Source of the DNA: an uncultured Lachnospiraceae bacterium | GTDB taxonomy: Bacteria; Bacillota; Clostridia; Lachnospirales; Lachnospiraceae | NCBI GenBank assembly: GCA_949840805.1 | Contig: CATKXR010000008.1 | Coordinates: 59,758-123,757, forward strand | Reading direction: 5' to 3' | DNA: 64,000 nucleotides | Position numbers and translations under genes: made by a program | The notes under the pieces: generated by a model | The model's input: the letters and a program-made list of their open reading frames with translations, nothing else | Database searches by the model: none | Told to the model about the DNA's origin: nothing | Part shown: positions 52,118 through 61,278 of the stretch, in pieces | Layout of the letters: every line of letters starts with the position of its first letter | Numbering within the stretch: position 1 is the stretch's first letter

Positions 52118-53068
52118 ATGACTTTCCATTCTTCAACCGTTTCCGCAGGGAAACAGGACAGCAAATCAGGGAGGATTCATGATACGCTGGTGTATGTAAA
52201 ACAACACTGGGAATTATATGTAATCTTCCTCATGCCGGCATTGGCGCTGACTTTAATCTTTAAGTACATTCCTATGGGCGGCATTCTCATCGCATTTCAG
52301 GACTATAACCCGTTCCGGGGTATCTGGGGCAGCGAGTGGGTGGGATTTCGGTATTTCAATCGATTTCTTTCCTCCCCGGACTTTATGTCCTATCTGGCCA
52401 ATACTTTAAAGCTCAGTATTTTCGGCCTTTTGTGGGGATTCCCGGTACCCATCCTTCTGGCGTTTTTGCTGAACCGGATTCAGCGCACGGGAATCAAGAA
52501 AAAAATCCAACTGGCCCTTTACCTGCCCAACTTTATTTCCGTCATTGTCCTGTGCGGTATCATAAGAATTTTCCTTTCCGTAACCGGTCCGGTAAACCTC
52601 TTACTGGGTACCCAGATCAATTTTATGACCATGCCGGAAGCATGGAGAACCATCTATATCGCAAGCGGCATCTGGCAGGGAGCGGGCTGGGCGTCCATTA
52701 TGTACACCGCCGCCCTGGCAAACGCAAGCCAGGATTTAAGGGAGGCTGCCGAGCTTGACGGAGCCAATATCTTTCAGCAGATCCGGGTGGTTGAATGGCC
52801 TGCCATCAAGGACATTGTGATCATCCAGTTTATCCTTCAGGCAGGAAACATCATGAGCATCGGTTTTGAAAAAGCTTATGCGCTGCAGACGGACTTAAAC
52901 CTTGCCAGTTCGGAGATCATCTCTACATATGTTTACAAGCAAGGCCTGATCAGCGGCAACTTTAGCTTCTCCACAGCAGTCGGCCTGTTCAATACGGTCA
53001 TCAACGTGATTCTCCTTTTGAGCGTGAACAAGATTGTGGCAAAAATGAACGATGGCCAGGGATTATAG
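52118..53068 (+). CDS. ABC transporter permease, LplB/YteP type
   Basis: The 316-residue protein has six membrane helices after a cytoplasmic N-terminus. Landmarks of this CUT1 subgroup are FKYIPMGGILIAFQDYNPFRGIWGS-type text early on (split here at FKYIPMGGILIAFQDYNP), the WIGFRYF-like loop, and the coupling loop DLREAAELDGANIFQQIRVV. It follows AGGGGG. It pairs with the YtcP-like permease and the large lipoprotein downstream. Such systems import oligosaccharides, including fructans and uronides; the GH32 gene in the operon points to a fructoside. Confidence 0.88.
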   Translation: MTFHSSTVSAGKQDSKSGRIHDTLVYVKQHWELYVIFLMPALALTLIFKYIPMGGILIAFQDYNPFRGIWGSEWVGFRYFNRFLSSPDFMSYLANTLKLSIFGLLWGFPVPILLAFLLNRIQRTGIKKKIQLALYLPNFISVIVLCGIIRIFLSVTGPVNLLLGTQINFMTMPEAWRTIYIASGIWQGAGWASIMYTAALANASQDLREAAELDGANIFQQIRVVEWPAIKDIVIIQFILQAGNIMSIGFEKAYALQTDLNLASSEIISTYVYKQGLISGNFSFSTAVGLFNTVINVILLLSVNKIVAKMNDGQGL

Positions 53069-53119
53069 GAGAAGGAACGCGCAAACGGCGCGTGCCATTA
53101 CATTAGTAGGAGGTTTCTA

Positions 53120-54016
53120 ATGAAAACAAAAAAATTTTCCAGCTACGGCACGCAGGACAAAATACTGCTCACAGTGGGATATATTCTCATCGGCCTGTTT
53201 GTCCTTGCCATTATTGTCCCCATGATTTATATTATCGCCGCCTCCTTTATGGATCCGATCACCCTGCAGAACAAGGGAATTACCTTTGATTTCAGCAAAT
53301 GGACCCTGACGGCGTATGAACGGGTCATCTCCAATGCCCAGATCTGGATCGGCTTTAAAAATGCGGTGGTTTACTCCGTGGTGTATACCATTGTATCCGT
53401 GGGCGTCACCCTCCTGGCCGCGTATCCCATGTCAAGACCGGACTTTAAGGGAAGAGGCCTCTTCAATGTGATATTCATGATTACCATGTTCTTCGGCGGC
53501 GGCCTGATCCCTACCTACCTGCTCATCGGTAATCTGGGACTCCTTAACAGCATGTGGGCCATTATTCTTCCCGGCGCCTTCAGTGTGTGGAATATGACCA
53601 TCGCAAGAACTTATTACCGGGGGATTCCCTCAGAGCTTCGGGAGGCGGCGGACGTGGACGGCGCCAATGAAATTACATATTTCTTTAAAATATTGCTGCC
53701 GGTATGTACGCCCATTATCGCAGTGCTCTCCCTGTGGCAGTTTGTGGCAATGTGGAACAGCTACTTTGACGCCATGATCTATCTCAATGATTCCGCAAAA
53801 CAGCCGCTGCAGTTGGTTCTTCGTTCCATCCTCATACAGAATCAGCCGGAATCCGGCATGATTTCCGATATGCAGAGTACGGCACAGCGGGCACAGCTTG
53901 CGGAGCTTTTAAAATATGCCACCATTATTATCTCCAGCCTTCCGCTTTTGGTGATGTATCCGTTCTTCCAGAAATATTTTGACAGCGGCATCATGGCAGG
54001 TTCTGTAAAAGGCTGA
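53120..54016 (+). CDS. ABC transporter permease, YtcP/LplC type
   Basis: The 298-residue protein has six membrane helices. It shows the family loops TMFFGGGLIPTYLLIGNLGL and the coupling motif SELREAADVDGANEITYFFK, and ends YFDSGIMAGSVKG, the characteristic C-terminus of this subgroup. It follows AGGAGG 51 bases after the first permease and completes the channel. Confidence 0.9.
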   Translation: MKTKKFSSYGTQDKILLTVGYILIGLFVLAIIVPMIYIIAASFMDPITLQNKGITFDFSKWTLTAYERVISNAQIWIGFKNAVVYSVVYTIVSVGVTLLAAYPMSRPDFKGRGLFNVIFMITMFFGGGLIPTYLLIGNLGLLNSMWAIILPGAFSVWNMTIARTYYRGIPSELREAADVDGANEITYFFKILLPVCTPIIAVLSLWQFVAMWNSYFDAMIYLNDSAKQPLQLVLRSILIQNQPESGMISDMQSTAQRAQLAELLKYATIIISSLPLLVMYPFFQKYFDSGIMAGSVKG

Positions 54017-54037
54017 CGAACAAAAAGGAGCAAGGAC

Positions 54038-55705
54038 ATGAAAAACAAATCGATCAAACGTGGAGCTGTATTGGTACTGGCAGCGGCAACGGCCCTCTCC
54101 CTGGCCGCATGCGGGCGAAGCGTCTCCTCCCTCAATACCGGCGAGGAAATGCAGGTGGTTGATCTGAAGGAGCTGCAATTTCCCCTGGCGGAAAAAAAGA
54201 TACTCACCGGAATGATCAGCTATCCCCCCAACACCGAATCTGACCCCAACAACCGGACTATTTTCAAAAGGCTTCAGGAGGCAACTAACGTGGAGATTGA
54301 CTGGATGGCCATCCAATCCGACCAATGGGGCGACAAAATCGCCCTCAATATGGCAAATCCCAATCTTTTGACGGATTTTGTATTCAGCGGTGATTTCAGC
54401 GACAACGATCTTCTCCGGTATGCAAATTACGGGGCCATTATCCCCTTAGAGGAGTATATTGATACCTATATGCCCAATTTAAAATCGGTTTTTGACAAAT
54501 ATCCGGAATACAAAAAAATGAGTACGGACATCAACGGCCATATCTGGGCGCTTCCGTGGATTGAACAGCTCGGTTCCGAGAAAACGGCGATCCAGACTGT
54601 CAGCGAGATGAGCTTTATCAATAAAAAATGGCTTGACTTTCTGGGACTGGACATTCCTGAAACCACAGATGAATTTGAACAGACCCTGATTGCCTTCAGG
54701 GATCGTGCTCCCGAACTTCAGGCAGAGTTTGGAATTGAAGGAAGCATTATCCCCATGTCCTGCATCATCAATGACGGAAGCCAGGATCCGGCCCTTTTGA
54801 TCAATGGCTTTGGAGAAGGCTACGGCGATGGCGATCAGGGAAGGCATATTGCCGTCACGGATGCCGGACAGGTCATCTGCACGGCGACCCAGCAGGGATT
54901 TAAGGACGGAATCGCCTGGCTTCACAAATTATATGAAGAGGGCCTCATTGACCCGGAGGCGTTTACTCAGGAGTGGTCCACCTATGTGGCCAAGGGAAAG
55001 TCCGGGCGCTACGGAGTCTGCTTTAGCTGGGATGTGGCCAACATTGACAACATCACCGACTGGGTTCCCCTTCCGGCGCTGACTGCGGATACGAGAAACA
55101 TCACTCCTGAAAACGGCTCCTTCACCAGCGGATACAACAGAGGCCGCTGTGTCGTCACGGCAGTTGCCAAAGAACCGGCGCTGGTGTGCGCCTGGCTTGA
55201 CCAGATGTATGCTCCCCTCCAGTCTCCGCAGAACAACTGGGGAACCTACGGGGAGGAGGATGATTTCGATATCTTTGAGATGGGATCCAACGAAAAGGGA
55301 GAGCCTATGTTAAAACATGCCCCGCTGGGAGACGCTTCCCCGGTAGAGGTCAGAGAAGCGGAAGCGGTGGGCGGCCCCCTGGCAATACTTGACGAGTATT
55401 ATGGCGTGTATGTCACCTGCCCGGCTGACGCCCAGTACCGCCTGGACTGGATCCGGGAATCCTTCACGCCGGATATGAACAACAAATATGTATATCCAAA
55501 CGTATTTATGAATCGGGAAGATACGGACAGGCTTTCCGTCCTGACCCCTGACATCTCCCAGTATATCAATGAATGCCGTTCCCGATGGATCATGAACGGA
55601 TACACGGAAAATGACTGGAACGAATACAAAAATAAACTGGATGCCTACGGACTGGAAGAGTATCTGTCCATTTTCCAGAAGTATTTTGACGCTTTTTATG
55701 AATAA
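54038..55705 (+). CDS. Extracellular solute-binding lipoprotein (LipO type)
   Basis: The 555-residue precursor has a lipoprotein signal (LSLAACGRS), then a large two-domain binding protein. Typical landmarks are YPPNTESDPNNRTIFKRL, ATNVEIDWMAIQSDQWGDK and LPWIEQLGSEKTAI. Its length (over 500) matches the large binding proteins that partner LplB/YtcP permeases. It follows AAGGAG 21 bases after the permease. As with the other system, no ATPase is encoded here, so a shared MsmK/MsmX-type ATPase is expected elsewhere. The ligand is probably a fructoside such as sucrose or a short fructan, inferred from the GH32 gene. Confidence 0.85.
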   Translation: MKNKSIKRGAVLVLAAATALSLAACGRSVSSLNTGEEMQVVDLKELQFPLAEKKILTGMISYPPNTESDPNNRTIFKRLQEATNVEIDWMAIQSDQWGDKIALNMANPNLLTDFVFSGDFSDNDLLRYANYGAIIPLEEYIDTYMPNLKSVFDKYPEYKKMSTDINGHIWALPWIEQLGSEKTAIQTVSEMSFINKKWLDFLGLDIPETTDEFEQTLIAFRDRAPELQAEFGIEGSIIPMSCIINDGSQDPALLINGFGEGYGDGDQGRHIAVTDAGQVICTATQQGFKDGIAWLHKLYEEGLIDPEAFTQEWSTYVAKGKSGRYGVCFSWDVANIDNITDWVPLPALTADTRNITPENGSFTSGYNRGRCVVTAVAKEPALVCAWLDQMYAPLQSPQNNWGTYGEEDDFDIFEMGSNEKGEPMLKHAPLGDASPVEVREAEAVGGPLAILDEYYGVYVTCPADAQYRLDWIRESFTPDMNNKYVYPNVFMNREDTDRLSVLTPDISQYINECRSRWIMNGYTENDWNEYKNKLDAYGLEEYLSIFQKYFDAFYE

Positions 55706-55808
55706 TCCTTCATGCGCCCGGAGGAAAATCTGACGGGCGTATTTGTCATCCCTGATTTGAATCGCCTGCGGCGATGGAACATTAAAAGTAAATACAAGGA
55801 GGTATATA

Positions 55809-57293
55809 ATGACGAGCCCGCTTCTGCAAAAAGTACGAAAATATGAGGAGACATATGAAAAAAATATCAAAAAAGAAGAACGTCCGGATTTTCACCTGAG
55901 TCCCCGGGTGGGCTGGATGAATGATCCCAACGGTTTTTCCTTCTACAATGGGCAGTATCATTTGTTTTACCAGTATTATCCTTATGATTCCCATTGGGGG
56001 CTTATGCACTGGGGGCATGCCGTAAGCTCCGACCTGCTCCACTGGACCTATCTTCCGGCCGCCTTAGCGCCGGACGAAGCCTATGATAAGGACGGATGCT
56101 TTTCAGGGAGCGCCATCACACTCCCTGACGGAAGGCATCTGCTCATGTACACTGGCGTGGCAAAGGAAGTCCAGGCGGACGGAACCATCCTGGAGATACA
56201 AAGACAGTGCATCGCCACCGGTGACGGCGTCAATTACGAGAAATACGCAAAAAATCCGGTATTGACCGAAGCCGACCTGCCGGAAGGCAGTTCCCGCTGT
56301 GATTTCCGGGATCCGAAAATATGGCGGGGAAAGGACGGAGCCTATTATGCCGTAATCGGAAGCCGGCCTGCCGATGGCAGCGGCCAGATTCTGCTGTTTG
56401 AGAGTCCGGACGGATTTGAATGGAAACTCTGTGAAATTTTGTGTTCCAACCGGAAACGTTACGGAAAAATGTGGGAATGTCCTGATTTCTTTGAATTGGA
56501 TGGAAAGCATGTTCTTCTGGTAAGCCCCCAGGAGATGCTGCCTCAGGGATTCGAGTACCACAACGGGAACGGAACCGTCTGCATCATCGGCTCCTATGAT
56601 GAAGAAAACAAAAGGTTCATTGAGGAGCGCAACCAGGCCATTGACTACGGCATTGACTTTTATGCCCCTCAGACCCTTCTCACAGCCGATGGAAGAAGGG
56701 TTATGATCGGCTGGCTGCAGAACTGGGACTCCTGCCTCCCGTCTACGGTTCATTCCCCATGGTTCGGGCAGATGAGTCTTCCCCGGGAGCTTTCCATAAA
56801 AGACGGGCGTCTTTTTCAAAAGCCGGTTCGGGAACTGGAAGCCCTGCGCAGAAATGAAGTGCGCTATACGGATCTTACCTTCACGGACATCCTGCAGCTA
56901 AGCGGCGTCAACGGCAGGAAAATCGACATGGAACTTAACATCCGACCTGTGGATGACAGCCAGGTATATCAGAAATTCGCGGTTCGTTTTGCCCAGGACG
57001 CCACCCATCATACGGCTGTCAGCTTCCGGCCCCATGAGTCGCTCCTTAAAATCGACCGCAAATTCTCCGGCTCCCGAAGAGCCGTCATCCATCAGCGCAG
57101 ATGCCTTGTAAAACACTGCGGCGGCCGAATCCGCCTGCGGCTGATCTTAGACCGCTTCAGCGCCGAGCTGTTTGTAAATGACGGAGAGCAGGTACTTTCC
57201 ACCTCCATCCAGACGCCCCAGGAGGCAGAGGGCATCTCCTTCTTCTGCAACGGGCTTGTGAATATAGATATTGTGAAATACGATTTGGTTTAA
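55809..57293 (+). CDS. GH32 beta-fructosidase (sucrose or fructan hydrolase)
   Basis: The 494-residue enzyme has the three catalytic residues of GH32: nucleophile Asp39 in WMNDPNG, transition-state stabiliser Asp168 in DFRDPK and acid/base Glu223 in WECPDFF. The N-terminal five-bladed propeller is followed by a C-terminal beta-sandwich (from about 350). There is no signal peptide, so it acts on imported sucrose, sucrose 6-phosphate or the sucrose left after alpha-galactosidase action. It follows AAGGAGG and is last in the LplB/YtcP operon. A short GCGCCCG / CGGGCGT hairpin precedes it (55714-55740). Confidence 0.93.
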   Translation: MTSPLLQKVRKYEETYEKNIKKEERPDFHLSPRVGWMNDPNGFSFYNGQYHLFYQYYPYDSHWGLMHWGHAVSSDLLHWTYLPAALAPDEAYDKDGCFSGSAITLPDGRHLLMYTGVAKEVQADGTILEIQRQCIATGDGVNYEKYAKNPVLTEADLPEGSSRCDFRDPKIWRGKDGAYYAVIGSRPADGSGQILLFESPDGFEWKLCEILCSNRKRYGKMWECPDFFELDGKHVLLVSPQEMLPQGFEYHNGNGTVCIIGSYDEENKRFIEERNQAIDYGIDFYAPQTLLTADGRRVMIGWLQNWDSCLPSTVHSPWFGQMSLPRELSIKDGRLFQKPVRELEALRRNEVRYTDLTFTDILQLSGVNGRKIDMELNIRPVDDSQVYQKFAVRFAQDATHHTAVSFRPHESLLKIDRKFSGSRRAVIHQRRCLVKHCGGRIRLRLILDRFSAELFVNDGEQVLSTSIQTPQEAEGISFFCNGLVNIDIVKYDLV

Positions 57294-57318
57294 TAAGCAC
57301 TTCCTGTCAATCACTTTC

Positions 57319-57390
57319 GGCTGTCTGCGAATAGGAAGGGAGAGGTAATTTCCTTACATTACCTCTCCCTTCCGTGCAGAGCCGACAGCC
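57319..57390. terminator. Bidirectional terminator-like nested hairpin
   Basis: A perfect 16-bp stem GGAAGGGAGAGGTAAT (57334-57349) / ATTACCTCTCCCTTCC (57358-57373) sits inside an outer GGCTGTC (57319-57325) / GACAGCC (57384-57390) pair. It lies between the converging GH32 and wall-binding genes. Confidence 0.75.
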
Positions 57391-57407
57391 AGCAAATCTA
57401 TAACTGA

Positions 57408-58382
57408 TTAATCATTTTTTAAATGTCCCTCGCTATCCAGAATATAACCATCCGGGGTGGTGGTATTCTGCAGCATTACCCCGGTTTTATCATCCATGTA
57501 ATACTTTTCTCCCTCCCACTGGATCCACCCGGTAGCCATATAACCGTCCTCGTCAAAAAAGTACCACTTTTTATCAATTACCTCCCAGTCATTCTGAGTA
57601 TAGGTTCCATCTTCATGTTGATACCACCACTTTTGCCCTTCTGCCCTCCACTTTCCTTTTGTGGGAAGACCAGGCGCCGTACCGCTGCGGATAGCGTCCG
57701 CCATGTCAGCCGATACGGTCAACGGCTCTGATTCCATCCATTTTCCCTTGTTATCCGCATTCTGTTTATTGATGGCACGAACTTTCACCTGATAGGTGCC
57801 AGGCTTTCTCATCTGGAAAGTATAATCGTAAAAAATATCCTCTGTGCTTTGGTAAACTGAACCGATCCCGGTACCGTTACGATACAGACGCAGCTCATAA
57901 GAACCTGCTCCCTGTATTTCCTCCCAACTGGCAAAGCCGCCCTCTGTCAGTACTACCGCTGTCTCCCTGCCCACCATCTCACTCATAGGCCGAAATTTTA
58001 CCTGAATCCGTAAAGTCTCCTTATTGTTTTGTAAAGAAGCTTTCACATAAGCAGCGCCTTTAAGTTTCACAGAACTTGCTTTTGTCAGGGAAAAACAATA
58101 ACCTTCATCTGCATTTAAATATATGGAAATCTCCGGAACATCATCTTCCACCCATTCGAATCCAAAGTTTTCAATCTCATAATAATCAAAGGAATAGTGT
58201 TTCCCACGAGTTTCCACTTCTATCTCTTCATCACCGTACTTCATTCCCAACTCAAAACGAGATTCTATATTTATGCTGACAGAATCAATTTTTTTCCCTT
58301 TTGCCGCATAAGCAGGTGCTGCTGTCATTCCTGCCAATACTGCTGTCAAGACTATCCCGCACATTTTTTTCCAATTATACAC
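57408..58382 (-). CDS. Secreted cell-wall-binding protein with Fn3-like domain
   Basis: The chosen start is the GTG at 58380-58382, six bases after GGGGAGG; the in-frame ATG at 58395-58397 overlaps that site. The 324-residue product has a signal peptide ending AAPAYAA and an unknown beta-rich domain (about 30-130). A fibronectin-III-like unit follows (WEEIQGAGSYELRLYRNG to YQVKVRAINKQ), and then three choline-binding-type repeats: WYQHEDGTYTQNDWEVIDKK, WYFFDEDGYMATGWIQ and KYYMDDKTGVMLQNTT. It would sit on the outer wall. It follows the secreted GH32-like gene on the same strand. Function is unknown. Confidence 0.75.
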   Translation of the reverse strand: MYNWKKMCGIVLTAVLAGMTAAPAYAAKGKKIDSVSINIESRFELGMKYGDEEIEVETRGKHYSFDYYEIENFGFEWVEDDVPEISIYLNADEGYCFSLTKASSVKLKGAAYVKASLQNNKETLRIQVKFRPMSEMVGRETAVVLTEGGFASWEEIQGAGSYELRLYRNGTGIGSVYQSTEDIFYDYTFQMRKPGTYQVKVRAINKQNADNKGKWMESEPLTVSADMADAIRSGTAPGLPTKGKWRAEGQKWWYQHEDGTYTQNDWEVIDKKWYFFDEDGYMATGWIQWEGEKYYMDDKTGVMLQNTTTPDGYILDSEGHLKND

Positions 58383-58433
58383 ACGTAACCTCCCCATCTT
58401 TTTTACAACTTTTTGATTTTTTCGTTTATCCTG

Positions 58434-59852
58434 CTAATACAGAACCGTAAAATTCTCCCCGCTCAAATTGCAGTCATTTGAAAAAACCGACCAGTTTTTC
58501 CGGATGCCGTTATAGTTTCTTGCCGTGAGAGCAATCTCATCGTTTACATACAAGACGAAAACCGAACCGTCCATTACCAGCTCAAAATCAATCTCCGAAT
58601 GTTGTTTCAATGCAAACGCCACTTTGCTTTCCGGGCTTTTTGCCTCTTCCAATGGACAGTTGTAAAACCGGATTTGATTTTTATTGATATCAAATACCAC
58701 ATTGACATTATTTTTTTCGCCTGCATTATTAAATCCGAAGCCGAAATATCCGTTGGAGTTCCCATCGTATTTCATTTTGCCTTTTAGTATCATTCGCTCT
58801 TTCAGGGGTTCCATGATTTTAAACTGATAGCCCGCAGAGGGCAGGCTAAAACTCCCCATCCCTCTGCGATTAGAAAAACTTCCGCTTCTTTCCGGAATCG
58901 GCACAGTAAACAACTGCCCGTTGGCTCCCTGGCGCAGTCCATGTGCCACAAGGTTTCCTGCCCAGTCAATGGAACCGCTGTCCATAGCATTTGCTTTTGA
59001 CGGCGTCCAGCCTACGATATAAAGCTTTCCCTTTAATTTTTCTATGCGTCCCGCATAAAATCCGGCGCCGTCAAAATAGTTGATGTCAAAACTGTCAAAT
59101 GGCCCGTTGGGGCTTTCCGACACCAGATATTTAACGATTCTGTTGGGTTCCTGTTCGGAATAGGACAAATACCAGTAATCATTATATTGAATAAGTGTCG
59201 GACATTCCATATTGCTTTTGTTTGTCTCATTTCTGTACAGGATTTGCGGATCCTCCCAATTCAGCAGATCATCGGATTTCATATAGATAATCACGCCATG
59301 ATTATCTTTTCTCGCCGTCAACAGCATCCAATATCTGCCCTCGGCTTCATTGAACAATACATAAGGATCCCTGAAATCGTTCATTTCATAGCCTTTGGGA
59401 GGATTCAGCATAAAATCCTTGGATTTCTCCCATCCATTGGCGTTTATATCGGTTGATGTGGCGATCCGCACTACTTCCTTTGGTTCAATGTTTCCGTTAT
59501 GGGCCGTATAAAACGCATAGTATACGCCATCCTTTTTTATAACCGAACCTGTGCCAAGTGCCAGATCCCGGTCATACGCATTGTGTACCACGGGAAGTAT
59601 CTCACCGATGTCATGAAAAGTTGCAAAGTCGGCTGTGGATATTTTATTCCATGGATGAAAACCGATGGCGCCGTTTCTCTGGTCGTTCAAATAAAATATG
59701 TGCATTTCATCCCCATCGGTAAACGGCATGGTGTCGCCGATAAACCCGTCCTGTGAAACAGGGAAGAAGTGCGGGTTCCAGGCTCCGTACACGCACTGTG
59801 AACATATCATCACCATTGCCAGTGTGCTCCCGGCCTTTTTGATTATCTTCAT
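58434..59852 (-). CDS. Secreted divergent GH32-type glycoside hydrolase
   Basis: The 472-residue protein has a signal peptide (residues 1-23). A five-bladed propeller of the GH32 type carries stabiliser Asp162 in DFRDPYV and acid/base Glu216 in MECPTL. The first motif is not WMNDPNG but FIGDTMPF, where Asp40 would be the nucleophile. This matches a subgroup with a GDxMPF opening and HIFYL and LGTGSVI blocks. The C-terminal 150 residues form a beta-sandwich. It is probably an extracellular enzyme on fructan or another beta-linked polymer; the substrate of the subgroup is unknown to me. The ATG lies 13 bases after AAAGGAGA, a long spacing. Confidence 0.8.
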   Translation of the reverse strand: MKIIKKAGSTLAMVMICSQCVYGAWNPHFFPVSQDGFIGDTMPFTDGDEMHIFYLNDQRNGAIGFHPWNKISTADFATFHDIGEILPVVHNAYDRDLALGTGSVIKKDGVYYAFYTAHNGNIEPKEVVRIATSTDINANGWEKSKDFMLNPPKGYEMNDFRDPYVLFNEAEGRYWMLLTARKDNHGVIIYMKSDDLLNWEDPQILYRNETNKSNMECPTLIQYNDYWYLSYSEQEPNRIVKYLVSESPNGPFDSFDINYFDGAGFYAGRIEKLKGKLYIVGWTPSKANAMDSGSIDWAGNLVAHGLRQGANGQLFTVPIPERSGSFSNRRGMGSFSLPSAGYQFKIMEPLKERMILKGKMKYDGNSNGYFGFGFNNAGEKNNVNVVFDINKNQIRFYNCPLEEAKSPESKVAFALKQHSEIDFELVMDGSVFVLYVNDEIALTARNYNGIRKNWSVFSNDCNLSGENFTVLY

Positions 59853-59900
59853 CTTTAAAAAAATCTCTCCTTTCCTCGCATCATCGGACTGCCATGTTCC

Positions 59901-61169
59901 CTACAGGGCCGCAGCCTCCTCCTCCTTTTTCCCATCGCCCGGTACGGCTGCGCTGTCCATTCCGGTTTCTTCCTGTTTCTGTTCTGTTTCCCCGCTGCTG
60001 TTTTCCGATTCCTCCGAATCCTTTCCGCCTGTATCCCCCGTTTCATCAGAATCCGATGCAGAACTGTCCGTTTCGGTTTCTTCCTGCCCCTGTTCTGTTT
60101 CTCCGCCCTCTGCATTCTCATTTTCGTTGAAATCCGGCTCCAGGCGACCCGCTCCGGTTTCTTCTTGTCCCTGCTCTGTTTCTGCGCCCCCGGGGGTTGT
60201 GTCCCCTGCTTCTGCCCCCTTGTTTTCCGATTCCTCCGGGCCTTTCTCAACCGGCGCCGCCGCGTCCGTCCCCTTATTAAGGTTCGGCCCTGTGCTGCCC
60301 GTCCCGCCCTGCTTTTTTTCTGTTCCTCCTTGTTCCTTCTTTCCCTTGGCATTCGATGAGGTCGCTACCTCCAGTTCTTCCTCGTTTTCTTCTAATGATA
60401 TTGATTTAAATACAATGTGATTATCCTCTCTGTCTTCCGGGTCCTCCTCTTGTCCAACCCGGAAGAAAACTTCCATGGTATCGTTGGGAGCGGTAAAATT
60501 ATAAGACAGTGTAGTAGACGTCTCAGGCTCAAGCCAATCCTCAAAACAGGTGTCCTGATCGTCTGCTTCATTTGGAATTGCTGTTACCATATCTAACCCC
60601 TTTTCAGCCTCCACTTCCACCGTCAGCGTATATCCCGCGCCGGGTTCGACAATCATGTTTATGCCGATTATCTCGTTATGGCAATCAACGCTGCCAAGCT
60701 TTTCGGCATAATATACCATGTTGCCATCGTTATCGTTGTACAGGCTGCCCTTTGCCACATCGCCGGATTCCCCATGTGTGAAATCATATCCATCTAAACT
60801 TACCGTATTAGCAGCGCCGGCCTCTTTTTTCACCAATGAAAAGGATTCAAATACAATGTGATTATTTTCCCGGACATCCGCATATTCATCCTGCCCGACC
60901 TGGAAGAAAATTTCCAGAGTATCGCTCTGAGCAGTAATTTTGTGAGTCAGCTTAGTAGTAGTGTTTTCTCCAAGCCAGTCTTTATACCAGGCGTCCCCAT
61001 TGTTATCCGCATTTTTTGCAGCGGGAATGGTTGTTACCATATTCAGCCCCTTTTCAGGCTTCACTTCCACCGTCAGCGTATACTCCGCGCCATCCTCCAC
61101 ATTTTCTATAACCGTGGACACCTTGTTATGCCAATCCGTTGTGCTAAGCTTTTCGGCATAATATACCAT
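59901..61169 (-). pseudogene. 5'-truncated surface repeat protein (cut by prophage)
   Basis: The open frame gives 422 residues but has no signal peptide and no ribosome binding site. It holds two tandem beta-rich units of about 140 residues. The second is complete (from NTVSLDGYDFTHGESGDVAK). The first begins only at MVYYAEKL, which equals the interior of unit two, so about 25 residues of unit one and everything before are missing. The units look like carbohydrate-binding jelly rolls. The C-terminus is 140 residues of Glu/Gly/Ser/Thr repeats (GETEQGQEET three times). Homology stops exactly at 61169-61170, where prophage DNA starts. The front half should lie beyond the far end of the prophage. 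Confidence 0.7.
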
Positions 61170-61179
61170 AAATTTTCAA

Positions 61180-61200
61180 TATTTCAAACCCCTTGAAATA
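61180..61200. other. Candidate prophage attachment core
   Basis: A perfect inverted repeat TATTTCAA (61180-61187) / TTGAAATA (61193-61200) around five bases lies ten bases from where host-gene homology stops. Symmetry of this kind is typical of recombinase core sites. The exact core needs the other prophage end. Confidence 0.4.
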
Positions 61201-61278
61201 CCGATAAATTCAAGAAAGTTCAAAATATACGGCGGCGCAAAACCTCCAAAATATGCCCTAATTAGTAACAAATTAGTA

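Noticed and set aside
59698..60420. Plus-strand Ser/Pro/Phe-rich frame of 240 codons
   Set aside because: Mirror of the Glu/Gly/Ser repeat tail of the truncated surface protein on the minus strand.
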